NCBI GenBank assembly: GCA_040514355.1
Contig: JBEVCF010000084.1
Span: 1 to 7,704, forward strand
Source: Opacimonas sp040514355
GTDB lineage: Bacteria; Pseudomonadota; Gammaproteobacteria; Enterobacterales; Alteromonadaceae
Length of the DNA: 7,704 bases
Direction: 5' to 3'
The notes under the pieces are model-generated. The model saw only the letters and a list, made by a program, of their open reading frames with translations, had not been told where the DNA came from and made no database searches. This document shows, piece after piece, positions 1 to 6,685 of this stretch (position 1 is the stretch's first letter; every line of letters begins with the position of its first letter). The position numbers were made by a program, and so were the translations under genes.

Positions 1-108
1 CCTCTGGATTTGATATTTACTGAACAGCCTTAAATAAACCAGCATTGCTGTTGAAAAAACAAACCAACCAGCATATAAACTCATCAAAACATCAACATTT
101 ATAGTCAT
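1..108 (-). CDS. N-terminus of an unidentified membrane protein (partial, runs off window)
   Basis: The frame is open from the ATG at 106-108 to the window edge and gives 36 residues, starting MTINVDVLMSLYAGWF. The start is well supported by a near-perfect Shine-Dalgarno (AAGGAGG, 113-119) four bases upstream. Residues 8-29 are almost entirely hydrophobic or aromatic and are followed by R, K and R residues, which fits one N-terminal membrane helix with its positive end in the cytoplasm. It begins 28 bases after the end of the broken reading frame at 137-401, on the same strand as the toxin and immunity genes, so it could belong to the same accessory cluster. I do not recognise the family, and too little is visible to suggest a function. 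The gene call is supported by the ribosome binding site and the open frame; its role is unknown. Confidence 0.62.
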   Translation of the reverse strand, partial: MTINVDVLMSLYAGWFVFSTAMLVYLRLFSKYQIQR

Positions 109-112
109 ATCC

Positions 113-119
113 CCTCCTT
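113..119 (-). promoter_or_regulatory. Strong Shine-Dalgarno of the partial membrane gene
   Basis: AAGGAGG on the minus strand with four bases (GGAT) before the ATG at 108. It is the strongest ribosome binding site in the window and decides the start of the truncated gene. Confidence 0.7.
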
Positions 120-136
120 AAATTAGTTTATTATTT

Positions 137-401
137 TTAATCTTTTGCATTTAGGAATATTTGATTATTAAATGCGTCTCGTGCTTCAACAAACTTTAGC
201 TCCATGCCGTAAAAAGCGACGCCTGTCACTTCATACCTAACATATATCCTGAGAAATTATTATTCGAGAGTCAGAGCCAGGAACTGGAAACATTCCTCTG
301 TTCGGTAAGCCGGTCTTTATCTGCAAATGGAAGCTTCCTTCCACTGTTTGTAACATAGGAAGAAATTCACCTTGAAATGGCGTAACTATCCTATAAACAG
401 C
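137..401 (-). pseudogene. Frameshifted small ORF downstream of the immunity gene, family unknown
   Basis: Two adjoining minus-strand frames read like one protein. The first is open from 401 and ends at a TAG at 237-239; from the only ATG (354-356) it runs MLQTVEGSFHLQIKTGLP to RIIISQDIC. The second picks up at 244 with YVRYEVTGVAFYGMELKF and ends AFNNQIFLNAKD at a TAA (137-139). The switch lies in a TA run (242-247), where loss of one TA unit or gain of one base explains it. Joined, the product from the ATG is about 73 residues, with alternating hydrophobic residues that suggest beta strands. Coding-like sequence (VTPFQGEFLPM) extends upstream of that ATG into the end of the immunity gene without a start codon, so the 5' end may also be lost. 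There is no good ribosome binding site; AAGGTG lies about 11 bases upstream. The family is not recognised. A second immunity gene or an orphan cassette remnant is possible from position only. A sequencing error rather than a true pseudogene cannot be excluded. Confidence 0.5.
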
Positions 402-625
402 TTATCTACCAATGCTTCAAGTTTTTTACCGTTTTCGTTGAGCTTATAATTCTCATCGTAACCACAAATATCCAACTTTTCGTTGCACAAGTCTCTCAAT
501 TCATCAGCTTGATCCTCATTTAACTCTCCACCTTCCGCTGAAATCGCTTCCAATACTAGACGCAAATCAGGTGGTAACTCGAGTATAATGAGCATATATA
601 GAACTTCTTCTCGACCAAGAATCAT
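386..625 (-). CDS. Putative immunity protein for the adjacent Rhs toxin
   Basis: A complete 79-residue protein starting 2 bases after the Rhs stop codon, so it is probably co-transcribed and translationally coupled with the toxin. It is strongly acidic: the stretch from residue 30 (AEGGELNEDQADELRDLC) is dense in D and E. It is predicted to be mostly helical, with no signal peptide, so it should stay in the cytoplasm, where an RNase immunity protein would act. The C-terminus (NGKKLEALVDKLFIG) looks like a conserved family ending. The annotated ATG at 625 has GGAG 11 bases upstream, a rather long spacing. A second in-frame ATG at 595 (MLIILELPPDL, 69 residues) has a purine-rich stretch before it and is a credible alternative start. 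The immunity role is inferred from small size, acidity, position and AT-rich composition; I do not recognise a named Imm family. Confidence 0.72.
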   Translation of the reverse strand: MILGREEVLYMLIILELPPDLRLVLEAISAEGGELNEDQADELRDLCNEKLDICGYDENYKLNENGKKLEALVDKLFIG

Positions 626-627
626 TG

Positions 628-3318
628 TTAAGAATTCTCCAACTGACGCATCAATCTCGCTGCTTTCTTAGACGAAGTTAGGTTAACAGATATGATTTTT
701 CCGGTTTGGGGATTCACTACAACTTCGCCCGTATCGCCTATAAATCGTTGGCTCGCTCTGCCAAGTTGGTCAGTCTTAATGTCACCAATCTTCAACGGAT
801 TTTTTAGTGCATCTAATATTCCTTGAGGAGAAACGCCTGCTCTATCAGAGTTATTGCCAACTGCTCTTTGAACACCATGCCCTGTAAAACCTTCAACCCT
901 AAGTCCGTTTTTTGCCTCTATCCCTTTTGTAACAATATTACTATCAGTAAATTTTTCTGCTGAGCGTATTATCTTTGCTGTACCTGCAGCGTTCCCCACA
1001 ATAGGAACCATTGCGGATAATGAAAGGACAGCCCCTTCGTAATCTCCTCTAGCTAGTGAAATACCCGCATTTGTCAGATCCGCAAGCTCACCAATTATGG
1101 GCACTAATCCCGCAACATCTAGACCTGCTTGAATACTGTCCCAAATCCCCCAGCTAGAATGTTTGATGACCTCTTGACTAGTACCAACCTGAGCTTGGCC
1201 ACCTATGCCACTAACATTTCCAGAGCCTACAGAAGCATTGTCAGCAGTAATAGTGATATTTAAACTTGCCTGTCCCCCAGCATCAGCACCGTTGTCTTGT
1301 CCTTCTTTATCATCGCCCGTGTTTACACAAAACGGACAGTTATCGCCATATCCCATTGGGTCTGGCATACCCGACCATCTATCTAACCCTGTGACAGCTA
1401 CATACCCACTCGGGTCGGTCCCCGCCAGCGGGTTATTCAAAATATAGCTGTACGGATTTACCCCTTGGCTATTGCCCACCCCTTGTATAAACGGATCAAC
1501 ACTCAAAAACCGCCCTAAGTGGTAATCATACACCCGACCGTTCATGTGGATCAACTGCGCACCATCTAGATGCTCATGCTGCGTAAACCCCCTCGGGCTC
1601 ACCGTGCTGCCCAAGATGGCATTGAACCTATCGCTGTTTAAGCTGCCGCGCGGGGTACCAAACGCATCATAACTGCGCGACTCATGCAAGTATCCACTGG
1701 TGTTGAACACCCCCACCGTGGAGCCTAATCTATCGGTGTGCAAGGATTGGATGCGGTTATGTTTTCCCCCACGACTGATACTCGTGATATCAATAGCGAC
1801 ATCGTCTATGTACACCCGCTGTTGGGTGGTGCCATTGGCAAGGGTTTGCTCGGTATACTGCTGGCCGATGTAAATGGTCTGCGCCACATCACCTGAGCGT
1901 TGTTTGTAGCGCAGGTTATCACTGCCATAGGCAAAATCCGTCGTCTGCGTCACCGTGCGATGACTATCATTGGGATGCAAATAACGCTGACCGCTCACAT
2001 GTATGGTGACGGGCTTGTTCATGGCGTTATAGCTAATTAAGCGCACCCCATCAGAGGTGAGATTACCATTGTTATCATAGCGCAGTTGACGAGAGGCGCT
2101 GTCATTGATGGCGCGTTTAAGGGTGATGTGACGCACCGCATTAGGCCCAGCATTACTATTATCAAGCCGTGCTCGACGCTGACTATCACCGTAGCGATAC
2201 GCCATGCCATCATGCGCTGAAAAATCCGTCTTAAAGCGAATATTTCCCACCGCGTCATACCCATATTCCACCGACAGGGCATCGCTGTGTCCAGGGGTGA
2301 GCGCAGTGGCAGACCTAGCACGTAAGGTGCGTGTTAAGCGATGCAAATCGTCATAATAAAAAGCTTCATAGGCATGCTCTTGTCGATACGTTGACGTGTT
2401 CAAGCGCTGGATGTGCTGCTCACTTACGTGCCCAAAGGCATTGTCATAGGTGTAATCAATGCGCTGTAAAGTCCCCCTAGATGACGATAAGGCTGTGCTG
2501 TGCATCTGCCCCGAGGCAACATCAAAATACCGTGTCACCTTATGGTGCTCATCTTGATAACTGGCATGCGTCCATTTGCCGCTGGCATCAACACGGCTCA
2601 CTTTATGATAAGTTGCACCGGTGAGCGCATTATAGGTGCGTTTAGGATACCCACTATCTTGGTCATACTCATAGCCTAGCGTGATACCGTTGGGGTAAAT
2701 CAGACCTTTAACTCGTCCATACCCGCCATCGTATAACGATGTTATCACATACTCTTTATTATCTATCCTGCGGGTATCGTGCTTGATACGGCATAGATTG
2801 TCATAGGCGTAATGCCGTAAATATTGCGGGGTGGTTTGGGTATTGTCCAAAGCAGACGTCTCGGTCACATACTCTTGTGCCATCGCGCCATAACATAAGT
2901 TATGCGGGGTGTTATTGACATACGCTAAACGACTTGGCTTATCAAACACAAAATGATGCGTACTGTCTTCATTCGGCCCTTGTACCCTACGCTGGGTTTG
3001 TCGACCCAAACGGTCATAGCCATAGCTCGTCGTGTTGCCATTGGCATCGCGTTGACTGATAAGCTCAGCAAAGCCATTGTAGGTAAAGGTTTGCACGCCC
3101 ATGTTGGGGTCATCCACACGACGTTTCTGCCCCAATGCATCATAGCGACTGCGGATACGTTGCCCATTGGCATCCTCAAGGACAATAAGATTACCCGCAC
3201 CATCATAGGCATAGCGGGTGACCCCTGCTAGTGCATCGGTCGTTTGCATTAGCTGCCCAGCCCCATTATAGGTGGGCGACATCGCCTGCCCAAGGCGATT
3301 AAAGCTTTGCCAGGTCAT
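628..3318 (-). CDS. Rhs/YD-repeat polymorphic toxin, 5'-truncated, with BECR-like RNase tip
   Basis: 896 residues from the first ATG. Residues 1-470 carry many YD-repeat units (YDGAGNL near 39, YDALGQ near 59, YDRLGR near 101, YDAVGN near 354, YDNNGNL near 414), which build the Rhs shell that encloses the toxin. Residues about 526-639 form the Rhs-associated core (LHTDRLGSTVGV, GRFLSVDP near 602, YSYILNNPLAGTDPSGY near 623). Asp608 and Asp635 are candidates for the self-cleavage aspartates known in related cores. Residues 640-720 are a Gly/Asn-rich linker with a CPFC motif (661-664). Residues 724-790 are a hydrophobic pre-toxin region (GLVPIIGELADLTNAG). Residues about 800-896 are the tip, with GHGVQRA, PLKIGDIKTD, RFIGDTGEVVVNP and VNLTSSKKA. 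This resembles small BECR-fold RNase toxins, tentatively. No PAAR, VgrG-binding or signal sequence is present. The ATG lacks a ribosome binding site, and Rhs-like residues continue upstream of it in frame (SARFDSTQAQAFS), so the true N-terminus is missing. Full Rhs proteins are usually well over 1000 residues. Confidence 0.9.
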   Translation of the reverse strand: MTWQSFNRLGQAMSPTYNGAGQLMQTTDALAGVTRYAYDGAGNLIVLEDANGQRIRSRYDALGQKRRVDDPNMGVQTFTYNGFAELISQRDANGNTTSYGYDRLGRQTQRRVQGPNEDSTHHFVFDKPSRLAYVNNTPHNLCYGAMAQEYVTETSALDNTQTTPQYLRHYAYDNLCRIKHDTRRIDNKEYVITSLYDGGYGRVKGLIYPNGITLGYEYDQDSGYPKRTYNALTGATYHKVSRVDASGKWTHASYQDEHHKVTRYFDVASGQMHSTALSSSRGTLQRIDYTYDNAFGHVSEQHIQRLNTSTYRQEHAYEAFYYDDLHRLTRTLRARSATALTPGHSDALSVEYGYDAVGNIRFKTDFSAHDGMAYRYGDSQRRARLDNSNAGPNAVRHITLKRAINDSASRQLRYDNNGNLTSDGVRLISYNAMNKPVTIHVSGQRYLHPNDSHRTVTQTTDFAYGSDNLRYKQRSGDVAQTIYIGQQYTEQTLANGTTQQRVYIDDVAIDITSISRGGKHNRIQSLHTDRLGSTVGVFNTSGYLHESRSYDAFGTPRGSLNSDRFNAILGSTVSPRGFTQHEHLDGAQLIHMNGRVYDYHLGRFLSVDPFIQGVGNSQGVNPYSYILNNPLAGTDPSGYVAVTGLDRWSGMPDPMGYGDNCPFCVNTGDDKEGQDNGADAGGQASLNITITADNASVGSGNVSGIGGQAQVGTSQEVIKHSSWGIWDSIQAGLDVAGLVPIIGELADLTNAGISLARGDYEGAVLSLSAMVPIVGNAAGTAKIIRSAEKFTDSNIVTKGIEAKNGLRVEGFTGHGVQRAVGNNSDRAGVSPQGILDALKNPLKIGDIKTDQLGRASQRFIGDTGEVVVNPQTGKIISVNLTSSKKAARLMRQLENS
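637..640 (-). promoter_or_regulatory. Candidate Shine-Dalgarno of the immunity gene inside the toxin 3' end
   Basis: GGAG lies in the last codons of the Rhs gene, 11 bases before the ATG at 625. The spacing is longer than ideal, so the site is uncertain, but its position would couple immunity translation to toxin translation. Confidence 0.4.
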
Positions 3319-3510
3319 GCTAAACGCTTGTGCTTGTGTGCTATCAAAGCGGGCGCTGCGACTTTGTACAACGCGCCCACTGCCACCTTGCCGTTATTCA
3401 GCGTAAAATCCAATACCGACCAATGAAACCGGCGCACATCATACATACTCATATCGCCTTTGAGCATGCGGTTAGATTCTAAATTTTGATGTAAGTTGCA
3501 CCGGTTAAGT
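3319..3510 (-). pseudogene. Broken 5' continuation of the Rhs gene
   Basis: In the Rhs frame, coding-like sequence extends 25 codons upstream of the ATG at 3318 (RQGGSGRVVQSRSARFDSTQ) to a TAA at 3394-3396. In the next frame, open from 3563 to a TGA at 3315-3317, a different protein-like stretch appears (ESNRMLKGDMSMYDVRRF, then HWSVLDFTLNNGKVAVG), roughly 3376-3479. The best reading is one original frame shifted near 3370-3395. A third frame around 3490-3515 briefly reads DLTGATYIKI, similar to ALTGATYHKV at about residue 231 of the Rhs protein. There is no start codon with a convincing ribosome binding site at the 5' end, and the RND gene ends at 3574, so at most about 60 more Rhs residues could lie here. 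Decay after truncation is favoured; sequencing error could account for a single frameshift but not for the missing N-terminus. Confidence 0.5.
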
Positions 3511-3523
3511 CTGGAGCAACAAA

Positions 3524-3567
3524 CTAAGAAAATGTAATCGACGTCAGCTCCTTTGACGTCTTCTTAG
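3524..3567 (-). terminator. Two-part inverted repeat after the RND gene, possible terminator
   Basis: Seven bases after the RND stop codon the minus strand has outer arms CTAAGAA and TTCTTAG (3561-3567 and 3524-3530) around inner arms GACGTCA and TGACGTC (3554-3560 and 3540-3546). The inner loop is 7 bases, and there is a 9-base bulge on one side. The downstream flank is T-rich (TTTTCTTAGTTTGTTG) but there is no clean T-run right after the inner stem, so it is a weak intrinsic terminator candidate. The inner loop and its flanks contain AAAGGAG, a Shine-Dalgarno-like string with no start codon in reach, which may be a relic of a lost downstream gene. It sits between the efflux operon and the Rhs remnant. 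Confidence 0.42.
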
Positions 3568-3573
3568 AGGCAA

Positions 3574-6500
3574 TTATTTATTATCACCTTTTTGATAAGG
3601 AATGTCTTTTTCGTAAGCGGCTAATTGTTTGGAGCGGGCTTCTGGAGACGTCGTATTACGTGCCATGTAGTAATAGATAGTCGGCACCACAAATAACGTC
3701 AATACTGTCGAAAATAACACCCCAGCAAAAATAACCATACCGATTACCGCCCGACTTTCAGCACCTGGTCCAGACGCCAATACAAGGGGTAATGCGGTGA
3801 ATATGGTTGTAAACCCAGTCATCACGATTGGACGCAAACGCTGGGTGGCTGCAGTGATCAATGCATCCGTGAATGCTTTGCCTGCGTCACGTAACTGATT
3901 GGCAAATTCGACTATCAAAATACCATTTTTCGCAGCCAAACCAATCAACATCACCAAACCAATCTGACTGTAGATATTCAGTGACATACCATTGAGAAAC
4001 AGACCTATGTAGGCACCTACTAGCGCAAGGGGAACAGTTAACATAATGACTAAAGGGTGGATCCAACTTTCAAACTGCGCAGCTAATACCAAATAGGTGA
4101 TCACCAAAGCCATCGCAAAGATAAACATAAAGGAAGAGCCGGATTCTTGGTAGAGTTGAGACTGTCCCTTATAATCAATACTGACGCCATCAGGTAGTTC
4201 TGTCGCGACAATGTTTTCTAAATAAGCCAATGCCTCACCTACGGTATAATCATCTGCCAAGTTGGCTGAAATGGTGATCGCGCGCATGCGATTGTAGCGA
4301 TTCAACGTAGATGAAGTTGCTTGCTCACTGACTTTGAGTAAGTTATCCATGGGGATCAACTCGCCCGAACGATTGGAGCGCACAAAAATGTTATCGATAC
4401 TATCAGGGCTCATATAATCCGACTCAATCCCTTCCATGATCACTTCGTATTCTTGACCGCGATCGAGATACCGCGACACACGACGTTGTCCTAACATCGT
4501 CTCTAAAGTTCGTCCGATATCCGAAATAGACACTCCTAAGTCAGCAGCGCGTTCACGGTCGATATTAATCAGTAATTGTGGTGTCGTTTCTTTGTAATCG
4601 GAGTCCAAGCGCAGTAATTTGTCATTTTCTCTGGCCTTGTCCAAAACGATATCCCGCCAAGCCACCAGCTCCTCATACGTATTACCTTGCAATACAAATT
4701 GTACTGGCCGGCCGAGTCCCCGCCCTCCCAAGGACGAACGCATGATCGCAAATGCTCGCACATCGGGGATGGATTGCAGTTTGCGAGTCACTTCATTCAT
4801 CAAATCAAACGTCGAACGCGTGCGCGTTTCCCAATCTGCAGCCCCAACAATCGCAATCCCGGCAGATCCGCCAAAACCTGGGGTTCTTACGAGTACTCGT
4901 TGCATTTCACCCGTGTCGAGATAAGGCAACAAAATCGCTTCTATTTTGCGCAAATTTTCAGAATTAGATTCATAACTTGCGCCTTGTTGCGCTTGCATCA
5001 AGATAAAGAAATTGCCGCGGTCTTCGCGTGGTACAAACTCTTCTGGTAAACGCTCATTGAGCTGATACAACACCACACTACTCAGGGCAATCAGTATCAC
5101 TACAGCTAATGGTTGTTTAACCGTTTTGTGCAAACGCGCCGCGTAGCTCGTTTCAATACGCTTGAATAAGCGTTCAACCATTGCCCCAAATCCGCTACTG
5201 CGACTGCGGTGTTTGAGTAGCTTTGAGGCCATCATGGGCGATAGCGTTAACGCCGTAAAACTTGAGAACGCGACGGCAGCGGCAATCGCTAATGCAAACT
5301 CGGTAAACAAACGCCCAATATTCCCTTCTAAAAATACTAAAGGCACAAAGACTGATATGAGCACTAGGGTGGTGGCAATAACGGCAAAACCCACTTCCCT
5401 TGCCCCTCGATAAGCGGCTAGCAAAGGCGGCTCGCCCATTTCTATGCGGCGGTAGATATTTTCGAGTACAACAATGGCGTCATCCACTACCAAACCAATG
5501 GCTAAGACTAAGGCTAAGAGCGTCAACAAGTTGATCGAAAAACCAAGGATATACATCACGATAAATGCTGCCAGTAACGACACAGGAACCGTTACGGCAG
5601 GGATTAATGTGGCTCGCATGTTGCCTAAGAACAGGTAAATCACTACGACTACCATAAACATCGCAATCGCTAACGTCTCATACACTTCTTTGATAGATTG
5701 TTCGATAAATATAGACGAGTCATAGCTTGGCACAATAAAGATATTATCAGGGAGCGTCTCTGAAATTTTCTCAATCTCGGCTTTGGCGGCTTTGGCTACC
5801 TCTAGTGTATTGGCTTTGGATTGTTTGACGATCCCTAAACCAATCATATTGACGCCATCACCACGAAAATCGGTTTCGTCGTCTTCCGCTGCAAGCTCTA
5901 CCGTCGCGACTTCAGACAAACGCACAATGTAGCCATCGGCATTGGCTTTGATCGCAAGTCGTGCAAAATCTTCTGGGGTTAAAAATGAGCGTGCCACGCG
6001 AACTTCAAAATCACGTGACATAGATTCTACTCGGCCGGCTGGTAATTCAACATTTTCAGAACGAATAATGCGTTCAATGTCGGCGACCGTAACCCCACGT
6101 GCCGCCATCGCATTGCGGTCTAGCCATACCTTCATGGCATAACTGCGCCCGCCTCCCAAGCGAACCCGCGCCACCCCATCAACAATTGATAAGCGATCGG
6201 CAATAAAGCGATCGGCGTAATCGGTCAACTCCATCACCGATAGATTGGTACTGCGCAAGTTGTACCACACAATGACGTCTTCATCGGAATTGGATTTGGC
6301 CACCTCAGGTGGAAAAGCTTGGTCAGGTAAGTTGTTCAATGCCCGTGAAATACGTTCACGCACATCATTGGACGCCGCATCGATATCCCGCGACAAGTTA
6401 AACTCAATCGAAATGCTCGAACGACCGTTGCGCGAGGAAGAGCTGATATTTTTGATCCCTTCAATGCCACTGATCCGATCTTCAAGTACTTGCGTGATAC

Positions 6501-6684
6501 GGGTTTCCACGATAGCGGCTGATGCGCCAGGATAACTGGTGGATACTGAGACGATAGGCGGGTCTATATCGGGATATTCGCGCAGTGACAACAATGTAAT
6601 GGCTACCAACCCAAAGACCAGTAAAATCAGATTGACCACTGTCGCAAAAACAGGGCGTTTTACCGCTACATCAGATAACAACAT
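3574..6684 (-). CDS. RND efflux transporter, HAE1 (AcrB-like) inner-membrane pump
   Basis: 1036 residues, the full length expected for a proton-driven drug-efflux RND pump, and complete at both ends. It starts with the family hallmark (SDVAVKRPVFATVVNLILL) and first membrane helix. A porter-domain half (about 38-335) is followed by helices 2-6, including GLVVDDAIVVLENI, where Asp401 and Asp402 match the proton-relay aspartates of AcrB. The second half has a membrane helix near 525-540, a second porter/docking domain (about 555-845), and helices 8-12 with GLAAKNGILIVEF. There Lys919 matches the relay lysine and QRLRP (948-952) holds the conserved arginine. It would form a trimer, taking substrates from the periplasm or outer leaflet and passing them to an outer-membrane channel through the adaptor encoded upstream. 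Substrates cannot be read from sequence. The start is fixed by GGAG 6 bases upstream within the adaptor gene. No frame damage is seen. It is not assigned a specific named system. Confidence 0.96.
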   Translation of the reverse strand: MLLSDVAVKRPVFATVVNLILLVFGLVAITLLSLREYPDIDPPIVSVSTSYPGASAAIVETRITQVLEDRISGIEGIKNISSSSRNGRSSISIEFNLSRDIDAASNDVRERISRALNNLPDQAFPPEVAKSNSDEDVIVWYNLRSTNLSVMELTDYADRFIADRLSIVDGVARVRLGGGRSYAMKVWLDRNAMAARGVTVADIERIIRSENVELPAGRVESMSRDFEVRVARSFLTPEDFARLAIKANADGYIVRLSEVATVELAAEDDETDFRGDGVNMIGLGIVKQSKANTLEVAKAAKAEIEKISETLPDNIFIVPSYDSSIFIEQSIKEVYETLAIAMFMVVVVIYLFLGNMRATLIPAVTVPVSLLAAFIVMYILGFSINLLTLLALVLAIGLVVDDAIVVLENIYRRIEMGEPPLLAAYRGAREVGFAVIATTLVLISVFVPLVFLEGNIGRLFTEFALAIAAAVAFSSFTALTLSPMMASKLLKHRSRSSGFGAMVERLFKRIETSYAARLHKTVKQPLAVVILIALSSVVLYQLNERLPEEFVPREDRGNFFILMQAQQGASYESNSENLRKIEAILLPYLDTGEMQRVLVRTPGFGGSAGIAIVGAADWETRTRSTFDLMNEVTRKLQSIPDVRAFAIMRSSLGGRGLGRPVQFVLQGNTYEELVAWRDIVLDKARENDKLLRLDSDYKETTPQLLINIDRERAADLGVSISDIGRTLETMLGQRRVSRYLDRGQEYEVIMEGIESDYMSPDSIDNIFVRSNRSGELIPMDNLLKVSEQATSSTLNRYNRMRAITISANLADDYTVGEALAYLENIVATELPDGVSIDYKGQSQLYQESGSSFMFIFAMALVITYLVLAAQFESWIHPLVIMLTVPLALVGAYIGLFLNGMSLNIYSQIGLVMLIGLAAKNGILIVEFANQLRDAGKAFTDALITAATQRLRPIVMTGFTTIFTALPLVLASGPGAESRAVIGMVIFAGVLFSTVLTLFVVPTIYYYMARNTTSPEARSKQLAAYEKDIPYQKGDNK

Positions 6685-6685
6685 G

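Noticed and set aside
329..338. Perfect 10-base palindrome GGAAGCTTCC
   Set aside because: It falls within the protein-like frame of the broken small gene and has no loop, no paired site and no promoter context; probably chance.
2037..3231. Extra minus- and plus-strand open frames within the Rhs core
   Set aside because: They overlap the intact YD-repeat frame in other frames and read as low-complexity, Met/Val/Arg-rich shadow translations.
3481..3573. A sigma-70-type promoter for the Rhs gene
   Set aside because: TTGCCT and TACATT are present but more than 30 bases apart, far from usable spacing, and no other convincing pair was found.
4619..5049. Plus-strand open frames inside the RND gene (also at 5162-5413, 5942-6142 and 6245-6535)
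   Set aside because: They lie opposite a full-length, motif-rich transporter frame, show no family features, and are antisense shadows.
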